Positions 47,216-57,211 are shown, counted from the first letter of the stretch. The stretch is DNA of 64,000 nt from Tunturibacter empetritectus (GCF_040358985.1 NZ_CP132932.1:930001-994000); one strand, 5' to 3'. Notes: a model not told the origin generated them from the letters alone. Made by a program: numbers and translations.

Positions 47216-50200
47216 CTAGAAGGTGACTCTCGCCGTAAACGAAAGTTGGCGCGGACTAGATGCCCCAACAGGCCCTATACCGTTGCCTCCGATACCATTT
47301 GTGATGGCAGCGTTACTATCGATAGCGAGACTATTAGAGTTGCCATTCGGGGTACCTGAGCTGATGTAGTTGAAGACGTTGAACGCATCCATTCTGAACA
47401 TCGCCGAGATGCTTTCCTTGATCGGGAAGGTCTTTTGGACTGCCAGGTCGGTGTTGAAGAAATGCGGACCGAAGTTGCTGTTCCGGCCCGTGTTTCCTAT
47501 CTGATCCAGGCCCGGGCAAGAAAAGCCACCCGAACCAGCTCCCGATGCGGGACACAAGGCCGGAAGAGCAGTGAAGTACGGCCTGGAGTGGCTGACCGGG
47601 TTGAAGCTACCCTGTTTGGGATGGAAATTTCCTGGGTTACCGTTCGGATAGCATGGTGCCGCAGTGGGGTGACCACTGTTGTCACCGATCCCGCTTCCGC
47701 CAACCGAAGACGCGCAGTTAGCCATCGAAAGGCTATACGGTAAACCACTCGAAATATTGAGTACCGGACTTAGCTGCCATCCGCCGATAATCTCATCCAC
47801 AATTCGGTTCGAGTTAGGAAGCAACAGCTTGTTTCGACCCACGGGTAGCTCATAGAGACCGTAAACAACCAGTTGTTGCTCACGAATCGAATCGTCGCGC
47901 CCATAGGCAGCCTGTTTCAACCAGGTAGCATAACTGTTGTTGTAGTTGAACCCACGCTGCCAGGCATAGTTCGCTGTGAATGAAAGCCCATGAGATATCT
48001 GCTTAGCTACAGTCACCTGCAATGCATTGAAGTGAGTATTCTGGTTGTCTCCATAGTAGGAGATGGGCTGATTCCATCCGCAAGCGCCTGGAGCGAGACC
48101 TTCACCCGTGGGCTGCGAATAGTTCGGATCCTTACAAGCCGCAACACTGCCGCCATAGTAGCGTTTTAGGAAATTCTGTGAAGATACTGCTCCGGTCGCG
48201 GAATTGATGACATTAGCCGCCGTGCAGTTAGGACCGAGAGGCCAGCAGTTGCCGCCGGCCGGATCGTAGTGCAGCGGAGTTCCCGTCACGCTGTCTGCCG
48301 CCGGTAGAAAGATCCCTGGCTCATTTGGATTTGTGTTGTTTCCATCACCTGCACTTAAGGTATTAGTTCCTTTATTGCCCACATAAGCCATTGTCAAAGA
48401 CAAGGTCGGCGTAATGGACTGCTGGACACTTAGATTCCAGGCATCAAGTGTTGGAAGCTTCAGAGGGTTAGGACGAGCTTTCGTGTTGACGGCGTAGCCA
48501 GGATTCGGCAGCAGACCATTGGAAGGAACTGTAACTGTTTGATTTGCTACAGGCCCGGTTGTGAGATCAAACGGCTGGACATAACTGGCAGCGTTCGAAC
48601 CCGCTGCCGTAATCTGTTGATTCGCAAGAACAGGGAGGTTCTGGGTTACGACGTGACCGAAGATTGAGCCGAATACGCCTAAATCAAAGCTTCTGCCATA
48701 GCCGGCGCGTACGACAGTCTTATCGGTCGCTTGGTACGCCACACCCACACGTGGATTCCAGGCGTTCTTCGCTGCGCCCCAGCCCATGTTAGTTGGAACG
48801 CCCCCAACACCCGCTACGTGTAGGTAGCCGGTCGTCAGATCTAGAAGAGAGCCGTTGCCGGTTCCGTTGACATCCTCAGGGAAGTAGAGTTCGTAACGAA
48901 CGCCCAAATTGAGCGTCAGCTTGGAGGTCGTGCGCCAGGTGTCCTGCAGATAAAAGAACGTACGCTTCTGGAATTCCTTCGCGTTGGTCGAGGTGCTGAC
49001 GTATCGATTGAAGGTATTTACATCCCCTTTTACGAAGGAGGCGAAGCCAAGGCCCGGAGTCGTACCATCAGAGGGCGCAGTTGCATTTCCATTGAAATTG
49101 AATAGTCCGGTGCGGTCATTGTCGCTCGGCACCCGAAGGTTTCGTGCATAGCGAAGATCAACTCCAACCTTTACGGCATGATTGCGAATTGTCTTAGTCC
49201 AGTTATTAACAATTTGATACTGGTCCTCTTTTTCAATCAGGGGGCAGTTGCAGCGATTGATGTTAAGACCGGCTCCCCACTCTGTCTGAGTATTGCCGGT
49301 AAACGTATTGATCTGAAAGCCCGGTAGACCGCTGGTAATAGGGTCCGCCGTATTGAGACCGCCGAATCCGAGATCAGAGGCCGCCGTCGTTCCAGCGTCG
49401 AACTTCGAATCGATGATGTTATAGCGGTAGTAGCCCAGTCTGAAGTCTGTGACGAGTGTTGAATTCACAGCAATGTCCATACCCGACGCCACGCTGTCGT
49501 TTGCGCCTGTGGAGTTTCCACCATATCCACCAAGGCCAAAGCCTGGGCCTCCAGCCGCTCCAAGAAGCAAGGTTCCAGTCAGCGTATCTGTAAACCGGCT
49601 GAAGCGAACGAAAGCGTGCGCCTTCTGTGTAATCTGTCCATCCAATCGCACGTCCCACTGATTGCTGTTGAAGATACCTGTTCCACCTTGGACATAGGTG
49701 TCAAGCAAACCACTGGCCCCAATCTTGTTTGGAGCGTACTGTGCGATGGCCTTGATGTAATTCAAGGCCGGAGCAGAAAGGTCACTTTGGGGTACGACAT
49801 TCCCCGGATACTGCACCGAGGCGCCGTCGACGTTGTGATACACCGGGTAATTCAGGCCTAACCCAGGGTTAACAAATTCGCTGAAATTGCAACCATTTCC
49901 ACTTAGACACGAGGAGGTAACCAGGGAAGTAGGGACGATGGTCGAAGAGGTGGTTCCTACTCTTTGACGCGCACCTTGGTAGTCGCCAAAGAAGAAGAAC
50001 TTATCCTTCCAAATCGGACCACCAATCGATCCCCCAAACAAATTCTTCAGACCTGGAGCAATGGCGCTGCCGGCGTTGCCGCCCTCGGCAGGGAACTGTG
50101 TATAGGGATCCTTCGCAAGGTTTGCAGTGCTGGTGCGATAGTCAAAAGCAGAACCATGGAATTTATTTGAACCGGACTTCGTCTGCGCAGTCACCACCGA

Positions 50201-50923
50201 CGAGACAGCCTTACCAAACTCTGCATCGAAGTTCTGCGTCGTTATTTTGGTCTCGGAAAGTGAATCAAGATTCGGATTCACCACGATGATTCCAAGAATT
50301 GGATCCTGGTTATCGGTACCATCGAGCATGAAAGCAACGCCACCGAAGGCCTGTCCATCGACTTGAATCTGGGCGCTCCCCTGTGGGTTTTCATCTGGAG
50401 CATGGCTCCAGCCAAGCAACTGCGCACCCGGAAGAAGAAGCTGAAGGTTTGTAAAGTTCCGGCCACCAACCGGCAGATCGCCAATTTCTTTCGAGCCGAA
50501 GATTGTAGAAACATCCGCGCGGTCAGTCTTCAACTGCGGAACCTGGTCTGCATCGACTTCCACAGTCTGATCCGAACCTCCGACCGTCATGGCCGCTACT
50601 ACCTTGGTCGACGTATCGGCAAAGAGCTGAATACCCTTCTGTTCAAATCCCTTGAAACCCTGCGCGGTCACGTTCACGTCGTAGAGGTCTGGGATCAAGT
50701 GTTCAATAGTGAATTCGCCACTCCCGTTGGAGGTCGCCGTGACAGTTGTCCCCTTGGCCTCGTCGGTCACCGTCACAGTCGCCCCTGGGACCGCTGCGCC
50801 CGTGGTATCCGTCACCGAGCCGAAGATCGATCCGTAAACTGCCTGGCCATATGCCACCGGCGAAGACGCCAGAGCACACACGGCAAATATCAACCCCACT
50901 GTTGCGCGCGTCATAAATCTCAT
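47216..50923 (-). CDS. Oar-like TonB-dependent receptor with carboxypeptidase-regulatory N-terminal domain
   Basis: A 1,235-residue outer-membrane receptor. A signal peptide (ATVGLIFAVCALASSPVAYGQ) is followed by the CarboxypepD_reg domain (GSVTDTTGAAVPGATVTVTD, GEFTIEHLIPDLYDVNVTAQG). A plug has DLPVGGRNFTNLQLLLPG, and a long barrel ends QLSFTARVTF. The start at 50923 follows GGAGG by six bases. It is divergent from a GntR/LacI-type regulator that precedes two secreted amylase-family enzymes, so the likely cargo is alpha-glucan fragments (inference). A promoter candidate lies at 51087-51116. Confidence 0.9.
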   Translation of the reverse strand: MRFMTRATVGLIFAVCALASSPVAYGQAVYGSIFGSVTDTTGAAVPGATVTVTDEAKGTTVTATSNGSGEFTIEHLIPDLYDVNVTAQGFKGFEQKGIQLFADTSTKVVAAMTVGGSDQTVEVDADQVPQLKTDRADVSTIFGSKEIGDLPVGGRNFTNLQLLLPGAQLLGWSHAPDENPQGSAQIQVDGQAFGGVAFMLDGTDNQDPILGIIVVNPNLDSLSETKITTQNFDAEFGKAVSSVVTAQTKSGSNKFHGSAFDYRTSTANLAKDPYTQFPAEGGNAGSAIAPGLKNLFGGSIGGPIWKDKFFFFGDYQGARQRVGTTSSTIVPTSLVTSSCLSGNGCNFSEFVNPGLGLNYPVYHNVDGASVQYPGNVVPQSDLSAPALNYIKAIAQYAPNKIGASGLLDTYVQGGTGIFNSNQWDVRLDGQITQKAHAFVRFSRFTDTLTGTLLLGAAGGPGFGLGGYGGNSTGANDSVASGMDIAVNSTLVTDFRLGYYRYNIIDSKFDAGTTAASDLGFGGLNTADPITSGLPGFQINTFTGNTQTEWGAGLNINRCNCPLIEKEDQYQIVNNWTKTIRNHAVKVGVDLRYARNLRVPSDNDRTGLFNFNGNATAPSDGTTPGLGFASFVKGDVNTFNRYVSTSTNAKEFQKRTFFYLQDTWRTTSKLTLNLGVRYELYFPEDVNGTGNGSLLDLTTGYLHVAGVGGVPTNMGWGAAKNAWNPRVGVAYQATDKTVVRAGYGRSFDLGVFGSIFGHVVTQNLPVLANQQITAAGSNAASYVQPFDLTTGPVANQTVTVPSNGLLPNPGYAVNTKARPNPLKLPTLDAWNLSVQQSITPTLSLTMAYVGNKGTNTLSAGDGNNTNPNEPGIFLPAADSVTGTPLHYDPAGGNCWPLGPNCTAANVINSATGAVSSQNFLKRYYGGSVAACKDPNYSQPTGEGLAPGACGWNQPISYYGDNQNTHFNALQVTVAKQISHGLSFTANYAWQRGFNYNNSYATWLKQAAYGRDDSIREQQLVVYGLYELPVGRNKLLLPNSNRIVDEIIGGWQLSPVLNISSGLPYSLSMANCASSVGGSGIGDNSGHPTAAPCYPNGNPGNFHPKQGSFNPVSHSRPYFTALPALCPASGAGSGGFSCPGLDQIGNTGRNSNFGPHFFNTDLAVQKTFPIKESISAMFRMDAFNVFNYISSGTPNGNSNSLAIDSNAAITNGIGGNGIGPVGASSPRQLSFTARVTF

Positions 50924-51433
50924 TGCAAACCTCCAAAAGTGCTTCACGTTGCTAACTGTTGGCAATCATCTATGAGTGCTGCCGAACATCACTTCAGAAT
51001 TCAAACGGCATCAATCTTGCACGACGTAGTCAGGGCAAATGTCGCCCTTTCAAACCCGAAGTTCCTGACCTTTTGAATCGAACCGAAAAATACTCGCGGC
51101 CTCGAGACAATGTCAACGACCTAGAGCTGTTAATAATTTGCAAGTTGTTGACAGGACAAATCTTTATGAAAAGTACGAAGAAGATTTAAGAAATTGGTCC
51201 TACCTTTAGCTGGGCAATCTTACTGCAGTTTTGTTTTATAAGACCGCTAAATTGCTGATAGATATACGTTAAGCGTAATTTTTCACAAACCCAGCAACGT
51301 CGCAGGTGCAGCAAAATATCAATCAAAAGGTTGACCACATTCCAAGTAACGAATTGAGTTCCAAACTCGTCGGAAGACAAGTTTGTCTATACATTAGCGA
51401 CAGACCTCAAACCAATCTCTCGGGGTTGACGAC
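50924..51433. promoter_or_regulatory. Shared regulatory region between receptor and regulator genes
   Basis: About 510 AT-rich bases between divergent genes, with no coding frame. It carries a perfect AGACAA-GT-TTGTCT inverted repeat at 51375-51388, 46 bases before the regulator start. This is a candidate auto-operator. GGACAAATC at about 51154 is a related half-site. Confidence 0.5.
51087..51116 (-). promoter_or_regulatory. Candidate sigma-70-type promoter of the TonB receptor
   Basis: On the minus strand TTGACA (51116-51111) and TATTTT (51092-51087) are separated by 18 bases. They lie about 165 bases before the receptor start. The spacer contains TTGTCT, the half-site of the palindrome at 51375-51388. 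Confidence 0.45.
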
Positions 51434-52630
51434 ATGAAGAAGAAGCCGGTCCACCGAATCGACACCTCGCCGTCGCCAGCCGTCGAATCGCAACCCAAAT
51501 CCCGCAGCAGAAAAGATTCCTCCACCACGCCAAAGTATCGCCAGGTCTTCGAGGATCTTCACTCCGCCATCAAAGCCGGAATCCTTCGCCGTGGAGACCG
51601 TCTTCCCAGCGAAGCCGAACTCGGTGAGCGCTACAACACCTCACGCATCACGGTAGCTAAAGCTGTTCATGAACTGCAGCTGCAGGGCCTCGTATCGCGA
51701 CGGCCAGGCGCAGGCACCCACGTTCTTGCACCTCTTGCCTCGGCCGATCACGTCTTCGGGCTTCTCATTCCCGATCTCGGCCGAACCGAAATCTTCGAGC
51801 CCATCTGCAACGGCATGATGCGGTCACCTCTCTCCCGGCCGCACTCCCTCTTGTGGGGGCACTCCATGGGCGAGTTCGCCCAGCAGCAGAAGGAGGCCGA
51901 GCAGCTCTGCCATAAGTACATCGCGCAAAGAGTCTCAGGCGTCTTCTTTGCGCCGCTCGAGTTCACTCCAGAAAAAGACATCGTCAACCGCCGCATCGCC
52001 TCTGCCTTCGATCGTGCAGGAATTCCGGTCGTGCTGCTCGACAGGTGCTACGCTCCCTATCCCCGCCGCTCAAAGTATGACCTCGTGGGCATCGACAACC
52101 GCAGCGCCGGCTTTCTGATTACCCAGCATCTGCTTCAGCACGGAGCCAAACGCATCGCCTTCGTCGCCAGGCGCCTCTCGGCCTCGACGGTTCACGGACG
52201 AATCGCCGGCTATCGAGAGGCTCTGCTCGCGCGAGGAGGCAACCAGCAACACGATCTCGTTCGCCTTGGCGATCCGGAAGATCCTAAATTTCTTCAGACG
52301 ATACTCAAAGACTGCCATCCGGACGCCATCGTCTGCGCCAACGACATTACAGCCGCTCGCATCATGCAAGGCCTTACAGCTCGTGGAATACGCGTCCCGG
52401 AGGAGATCCGCATCGTCGGAATCGATGACGTGAAATACGCGAGCCTTTTGCCCGTGCCACTCACTACGCAGCATCAGAACTGTGCCGACATCGGCGCCAT
52501 GGCCATTGCCACCATGCTACAGCGACTCGAAAAACCCGACCTCCCCACCCGCGACATCCTCTTGCAGACGAAAACAGTCTTGCGCAGCTCTTGCGGAACT
52601 CATCCCTCGCCCACCCACAAACTCACCTAA
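51434..52630 (+). CDS. GntR-type DNA-binding domain fused to LacI-type sugar-binding domain (AraR-like regulator)
   Basis: A 398-residue hybrid regulator. After a basic, disordered leader (1-33), a winged-helix GntR domain spans about 34-98 (KYRQVFEDLHSAIKAGILRRGDRLPSE..., YNTSRITVAKAVHELQLQGL, RRPGAGTHV). A periplasmic-binding-protein-like domain follows at about 105-390 (FGLLIPDLGRTEIFEPICNGM, VGIDNRSAGFLITQHLLQHGAKRIAFV, DAIVCANDITAARIMQGL, RIVGIDDVKYASLL). This is the AraR arrangement, in which a sugar ligand releases the repressor. Lying between a TonB receptor and two GH13 genes, it most likely senses a maltose- or glucose-type oligosaccharide. Confidence 0.9.
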   Translation: MKKKPVHRIDTSPSPAVESQPKSRSRKDSSTTPKYRQVFEDLHSAIKAGILRRGDRLPSEAELGERYNTSRITVAKAVHELQLQGLVSRRPGAGTHVLAPLASADHVFGLLIPDLGRTEIFEPICNGMMRSPLSRPHSLLWGHSMGEFAQQQKEAEQLCHKYIAQRVSGVFFAPLEFTPEKDIVNRRIASAFDRAGIPVVLLDRCYAPYPRRSKYDLVGIDNRSAGFLITQHLLQHGAKRIAFVARRLSASTVHGRIAGYREALLARGGNQQHDLVRLGDPEDPKFLQTILKDCHPDAIVCANDITAARIMQGLTARGIRVPEEIRIVGIDDVKYASLLPVPLTTQHQNCADIGAMAIATMLQRLEKPDLPTRDILLQTKTVLRSSCGTHPSPTHKLT

Positions 52631-52704
52631 TCAAAATGCCATATCCTTAGGTCGCAGCTTGCATCCCGAATGCTATAGTGTTGCGAACTCCCCGGAGGCC
52701 TGTT

Positions 52705-54564
52705 TTGACTATTAAGTTACGCCGTTCCAACACATCTACTTCAAACTGGCTGCGTGTGCTCGCAATCCTTGCCGCCAGCGCGCTCTGGACCTACGGCAGC
52801 CACGCGCTCAGTCAGACACCGCAGCCCTCATCCGTCGCCGCCGCGACACATAATGACGGTCCCTGGTGGAAGCACGCCGTCTTCTATGAGATCTATCCCC
52901 GCAGCTTTCAGGACTCCACCGGCGACGGCATCGGCGATCTCAACGGCATCACTCAGCGCCTCGACTACCTCAAAAGCCTCGGCATCGACGCCATCTGGAT
53001 CGCGCCCATGTATCCTTCGCCCCAGGTCGACTTCGGCTATGACATCTCTGACTACCAGTCCGTAGACCCGCAGTACGGCACCGTCGCCGATATGGACCAC
53101 CTCATCGCCGAGGGCAAACAGCGAAACATTCGCGTCATCCTCGACATGGTCCTCAACCACACCTCAGACAAACACCAGTGGTTCATCGACTCCGCGAGTT
53201 CTCGCTCCAACCCCAAGCATGACTGGTACGTCTGGAACGACGGCGTTCCCGCCAACGGCCCCAACGTCACTGCCTATCAAAAGCGCTTCGAGCACGAAGG
53301 CCGCGTCCCGCCCAACAACTGGGTCTCCGGCTTCGGCGGCTCGGCATGGGAGTGGGTCCCGGCCGTCCATCAGTTCTACTACCACAAGTTCTACAAGCAG
53401 CAGCCCGACCTCAACTGGCGCAATCCCGCCGTCGAGAAGGCCTGCTTCGACGCCATGCGCTTCTGGCTCGACCGCGGCGTAGCCGGCTTCCGCCTCGACG
53501 CCATCCCAACTCTCTTCGAAGACCCCAAACTCCGCAACGAACCCGAGGCTGGAGGCATCAACGCCCAGGGCGATCCCAACCTCAAAGACATCTACACCAG
53601 CAATCTCCCTGACGTTCACGATGTCATGCGCCGCATGCGCACCATGGTAGAAAAATATCCCGGCAACCGCGTCCTCATCGGCGAAACCTATCTTCCCGAT
53701 ACCGCCGCGCTCAACGAGTGGTACGGTGGCGCAAAGCACGATGAGCTGCAACTCCCCATGGACATGCTCCTCGGCTTCCACGGCGACCACGACAAGCTCG
53801 ATGCCGCAAGCTTTCGCACCTTCCTTAACGATGCCGAGACCAAGCTCAATGGCTCGCAACCCCTCTTCGTCTTTGACAACCATGACAACGTCCGCTCCTG
53901 GGATCGCTACAGCGACGGTGAGCACAATCAGGCCATCGCTAGAATCCTCGCAGCCGTCCTCCTCACCTCCCGCTCCGCCGCGCTCATGTACTACGGCGAA
54001 GAGCTCGGCATGGTCACCTCGACACCCAAGCGCAAAGAAGATGTGAAGGATCCCATCGGCGTCACAGGTTGGCCAAAGGAAAAAGGCCGCGACGGCGAGC
54101 GCACACCCATGCAATGGGACGACTCCAAGAACGCCGGGTTCAGCGAATCATCAACCACATGGCTTCCCGTCCCATCCAACTCCGCAACCATCAACGTGAA
54201 GGCGGAAGAGATCGAACCCGACTCGCTCCTCAACTGGTACAAGCAGCTCATCGCAATGCGCAAAAGCGATCCCACACTTCGCGACGGAAAACAGGTCATA
54301 CTCGATGAGTCGAATCCATCTGTTCTCTCGTACCTTCGCGAAGGCGTCGCCGGCCATCCTTCAGTCGTCGTAGCGCTCAACTTCACCGCTCAACCCCAGA
54401 CCATCTCGCTCGATCTCGGCAAAGCGAGCGGCTCCGGCAAGGCGGTGACCACGGTCCTTACCAATGCACCCGGTCTCAAACAAAACACCAGCCTGCAGAA
54501 CATCACGCTACCGCCGTACGCGTCGTGGATTGGACAGATTGGCCAGATCGGCTCCAGCAAATAG
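52705..54564 (+). CDS. Secreted GH13 alpha-glucosidase-type enzyme
   Basis: A 619-residue glycoside hydrolase of family 13 with an N-terminal signal (LRVLAILAASALWTYGSHALSQ). The barrel motifs are complete: DMVLNH, nucleophile D265 in GFRLDAIP, acid/base E327 in LIGETYL and D394 in FDNHDN. WWKHAVFYEIYPRSFQDSTGDGIGDLNGI and GWPKEKGRDGERTPMQWDDS place it near oligo-1,6-glucosidases, alpha-glucosidases and trehalose synthases (read as WWKHAVFYEIYPRSF and RDGERTPMQW). I start it at TTG 52705, because GGAGG ends six bases upstream; the frame is open to 52678. The second GH13 gene begins 27 bases after its stop, so the two form an operon. Confidence 0.9.
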   Translation: MTIKLRRSNTSTSNWLRVLAILAASALWTYGSHALSQTPQPSSVAAATHNDGPWWKHAVFYEIYPRSFQDSTGDGIGDLNGITQRLDYLKSLGIDAIWIAPMYPSPQVDFGYDISDYQSVDPQYGTVADMDHLIAEGKQRNIRVILDMVLNHTSDKHQWFIDSASSRSNPKHDWYVWNDGVPANGPNVTAYQKRFEHEGRVPPNNWVSGFGGSAWEWVPAVHQFYYHKFYKQQPDLNWRNPAVEKACFDAMRFWLDRGVAGFRLDAIPTLFEDPKLRNEPEAGGINAQGDPNLKDIYTSNLPDVHDVMRRMRTMVEKYPGNRVLIGETYLPDTAALNEWYGGAKHDELQLPMDMLLGFHGDHDKLDAASFRTFLNDAETKLNGSQPLFVFDNHDNVRSWDRYSDGEHNQAIARILAAVLLTSRSAALMYYGEELGMVTSTPKRKEDVKDPIGVTGWPKEKGRDGERTPMQWDDSKNAGFSESSTTWLPVPSNSATINVKAEEIEPDSLLNWYKQLIAMRKSDPTLRDGKQVILDESNPSVLSYLREGVAGHPSVVVALNFTAQPQTISLDLGKASGSGKAVTTVLTNAPGLKQNTSLQNITLPPYASWIGQIGQIGSSK

Positions 54565-54591
54565 CTACAGCTACGCCTAAAGGGGTCGCTC

Positions 54592-56388
54592 GTGAACAAA
54601 ACGCCGTTACGCACTTCAGGCATTGCAAACTCCCTCCTCTGTGCAGCCCTCGCGCTCGGTAGTCTCTTACCGGGCGCGTTTGCTCAAACTGCAACTCAGG
54701 CCCCCCCCGCAGCCGACCAGAAGAACACCACCGCCGACCCCTGGTGGAAGCACGGCGTCATCTACGAGATCTACCCCCGAAGCTTTCAGGACACCGACGG
54801 CGACGGCATTGGCGACATCAAAGGCATCACCTCCCGTCTCGACTACATCAAGCAGCTCGGCATCGACGCCATCTGGATCAGCCCCATGTATCCGTCGCCG
54901 CAGATCGACTTCGGCTACGACATCGCCGACTACACAGCCATCGATCCCCAGTACGGCACCATGGCCGACTTCGAGCACATGACCGCGGAAGCCAAACGCC
55001 GCAACATCCGCGTCATCATGGACTACGTTCCCAATCACACCTCTGACCAGAGCGCCTGGTTCAAGGAATCACGCTCCTCCCGCACCAATCCCAAACGCGA
55101 CTGGTACATCTGGCGCGACCCCAAGGGCTTCACCGCCGACGGCAAACCAACCCCCCCGAACAACTGGCAGAGCTGGTTCGGCCACTCTGCATGGGAGTAC
55201 GACGCCACCACGAAGCAGTTCTACTACCACCACTTCTACGTCCAGCAGCCCGACCTCAACTGGCGCAACCCCGAAGTTATCAAGGCCATGATGGACGTCC
55301 TCCGCTTCTGGATGGACAAAGGCGTCAACGGCTTCCGCATCGATGCCGTCTCCCGCCTCTTCGAAGATCCCAACCTCCACGACGACCCCATCCTTCCGGG
55401 TACCAACGCCTTCGGCGACCCCAACATCGTTCACAAATACACGGACAACCTCCCCGAAGTTCATGACATGCTCCGCGAGATGCGCAAGGTCGTCGACCAA
55501 TACCCCGGCAATCCTGTCCTCATCAGCGAAGCGGACGAACCCAACATCTTCGAGCTCTCCAAGATGTACGGCGCCAACAACGACGAGGTCCAGCTCCCCA
55601 TGGACTTCCAGGTAGCCGACGTCAACGAGCTCTCCGCGCCAAAGTTCCGCGAGCTCCTCAAAGAGGTAGAGAACAACCCCGCTCACGGCCAGCCTTACTT
55701 CTTCTTCGGCAACCACGATCAGGACCGCATCTGGGACCGCTACAGCATCGGCGTCACCGATCCCGCCATGAAGGCCCGCATCGCACGCATGATGGCAACT
55801 CTGCTCCTCACCTCACGAGGAACCCCGCAGATGTACTACGGCGACGAGATCGGCATGGTCACCACAACTCCCACTCGCGTGGAAGACGTAAGAGACCCCG
55901 AAGGCATCACCGGCTGGCCCAAACAAAAAGGCCGCGACGGCGAACGCACTCCCATGCAGTGGAACGACTCGAAGAATGCAGGCTTCAGCACCGCCAACAC
56001 CACTTGGCTCCCCGTCGCGCCCGACTACAAGACCGTCAACGTCGCCGTCGAGTCACCCGACCACGAGTCCATGCTCAACTGGTACAAACGTCTCATCGAG
56101 CTACGCCGCACCAACCCAGCCCTCTACGCAGGCAGCATGACCGTCCTCAATCCCAACGAAGAGGTCCTCTCCTACCTGCGCCAAGGGCCACCCGGCAAAC
56201 CCTCTGTCCTCGTAGCGCTCAACTTCTCCGGCAAACCCCAAACTCTGAAATACGACTATGCCGCGTTAGGCCTCACCAAAGGCGCAACCGCCACCCTCGA
56301 AACCAACGACCCCGTCATCAATCACGCCCCACTCACTAAGCCCGTCACCCTCGCACCGTACGCCACCTGGATCGCAGAGGTCCAGTAA
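54592..56388 (+). CDS. Secreted GH13 alpha-glucosidase-type enzyme, paralogue
   Basis: A 598-residue GH13 enzyme with a signal peptide (SLLCAALALGSLLPGAFAQ). It has DYVPNH, nucleophile D251 in GFRIDAVS, acid/base E313 in LISEADE and D376 in FGNHDQ. It shares long blocks with the preceding enzyme (WWKHGVIYEIYPRSFQD, PQMYYGDEIGMV, KGRDGERTPMQW) but differs around the active site (LISEADE for LIGETYL; GNHDQDR for DNHDNVR), which suggests a different linkage or chain-length preference. Start is GTG 54592, with AAGGGG six bases upstream. The tandem likely arose by local duplication. Confidence 0.9.
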   Translation: MNKTPLRTSGIANSLLCAALALGSLLPGAFAQTATQAPPAADQKNTTADPWWKHGVIYEIYPRSFQDTDGDGIGDIKGITSRLDYIKQLGIDAIWISPMYPSPQIDFGYDIADYTAIDPQYGTMADFEHMTAEAKRRNIRVIMDYVPNHTSDQSAWFKESRSSRTNPKRDWYIWRDPKGFTADGKPTPPNNWQSWFGHSAWEYDATTKQFYYHHFYVQQPDLNWRNPEVIKAMMDVLRFWMDKGVNGFRIDAVSRLFEDPNLHDDPILPGTNAFGDPNIVHKYTDNLPEVHDMLREMRKVVDQYPGNPVLISEADEPNIFELSKMYGANNDEVQLPMDFQVADVNELSAPKFRELLKEVENNPAHGQPYFFFGNHDQDRIWDRYSIGVTDPAMKARIARMMATLLLTSRGTPQMYYGDEIGMVTTTPTRVEDVRDPEGITGWPKQKGRDGERTPMQWNDSKNAGFSTANTTWLPVAPDYKTVNVAVESPDHESMLNWYKRLIELRRTNPALYAGSMTVLNPNEEVLSYLRQGPPGKPSVLVALNFSGKPQTLKYDYAALGLTKGATATLETNDPVINHAPLTKPVTLAPYATWIAEVQ

Positions 56389-56404
56389 ACACTGGCCGAT
56401 CATC

Positions 56405-57211
56405 TCACGATTCCTTAATCGCAAAGTACAGATACCTCAGTAGGCGCTTTTCGCCCGTTAGGGTATGTACGCAGGAAAGGAACCGCTGCAGCCCCTCGAA
56501 GTTGATATCGCCTTCCGCTGCGACCAGTTCCTCTTTCCTTTTCTCCCGTGCATCATGCCACTGTTTCGCCACCCGAGATGCACTCTCGGTTGTGTCGGTT
56601 ACGCGGATCCGGCGAAACCCTGCTCGCTCGAGGAGTCGTTCATTCTCTCCGGGCGGACTGTACACATAAAAACCAATCGAGCTGCGCGTGGCGATCTCTT
56701 CGTTGGAAAGCAATCCGCCAACTATCAGAGCGTCGCTGAACAGCATCCGTCCGCCGGGCTTCAGTATGCGAAACATCTCAGCCAGCACCTCGGGACGTCC
56801 TGGAAGATGGCACAAAACGTCATTCGAGAACACAGCGTCAAAGCTGTCGTCGTCAAAAGGCAGATTTTTCGAAGCGTCACACTGCTCAAAACGGGCCATT
56901 GAACCAAGGCCTCTTGCCAGCGCAAGTTGGTTCGCATTGCGAACTCCCAATGGATTGATATCTAACCCGACGAGACGGCAGCCCACCTTTTCCGCAAGGT
57001 GCAACGCATAGCCACCCGAACCGAACCCCACTTCCAGCACAAACGAATCGGGTCTCAGGTCCAGCAGTTGGGGGATTTCGTTGGATTCTTCCGTTGTAAC
57101 CCAGCTTGTTTGCCCAAAATCCTCGCCGTAGGTCTCGATGCGCACATGTCGGTACGTATCCGACACATAATTTCCATATGCACTGTCATAGAGATCCACT
57201 TTCTGTGACAC
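56405..57211 (-). CDS. Class I SAM-dependent methyltransferase
   Basis: A 268-residue methyltransferase. Motif I is FVLEVGFGSGGYALHLAEK, motif II is CRLVGLDINPLGV, then FEQCDASKNLPFDDDSFD, VFSNDVLCHLPGRPE and FRILKPGGRMLFSDAL. The layout resembles phosphoethanolamine and small-molecule N-methyltransferases. The N-terminus (VDLYDSAYGNYVSDTYRHVR) contains aromatic residues typical of substrate caps. It lies tail-to-tail with the GH13 operon and has no functional link to it that I can see. Confidence 0.83.
   Translation of the reverse strand: MSQKVDLYDSAYGNYVSDTYRHVRIETYGEDFGQTSWVTTEESNEIPQLLDLRPDSFVLEVGFGSGGYALHLAEKVGCRLVGLDINPLGVRNANQLALARGLGSMARFEQCDASKNLPFDDDSFDAVFSNDVLCHLPGRPEVLAEMFRILKPGGRMLFSDALIVGGLLSNEEIATRSSIGFYVYSPPGENERLLERAGFRRIRVTDTTESASRVAKQWHDAREKRKEELVAAEGDINFEGLQRFLSCVHTLTGEKRLLRYLYFAIKES

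Noticed and set aside
53164..54114. Minus-strand 316-codon frame opposite the first GH13 gene
   Set aside because: Val/Glu/Gly-rich shadow with no support.
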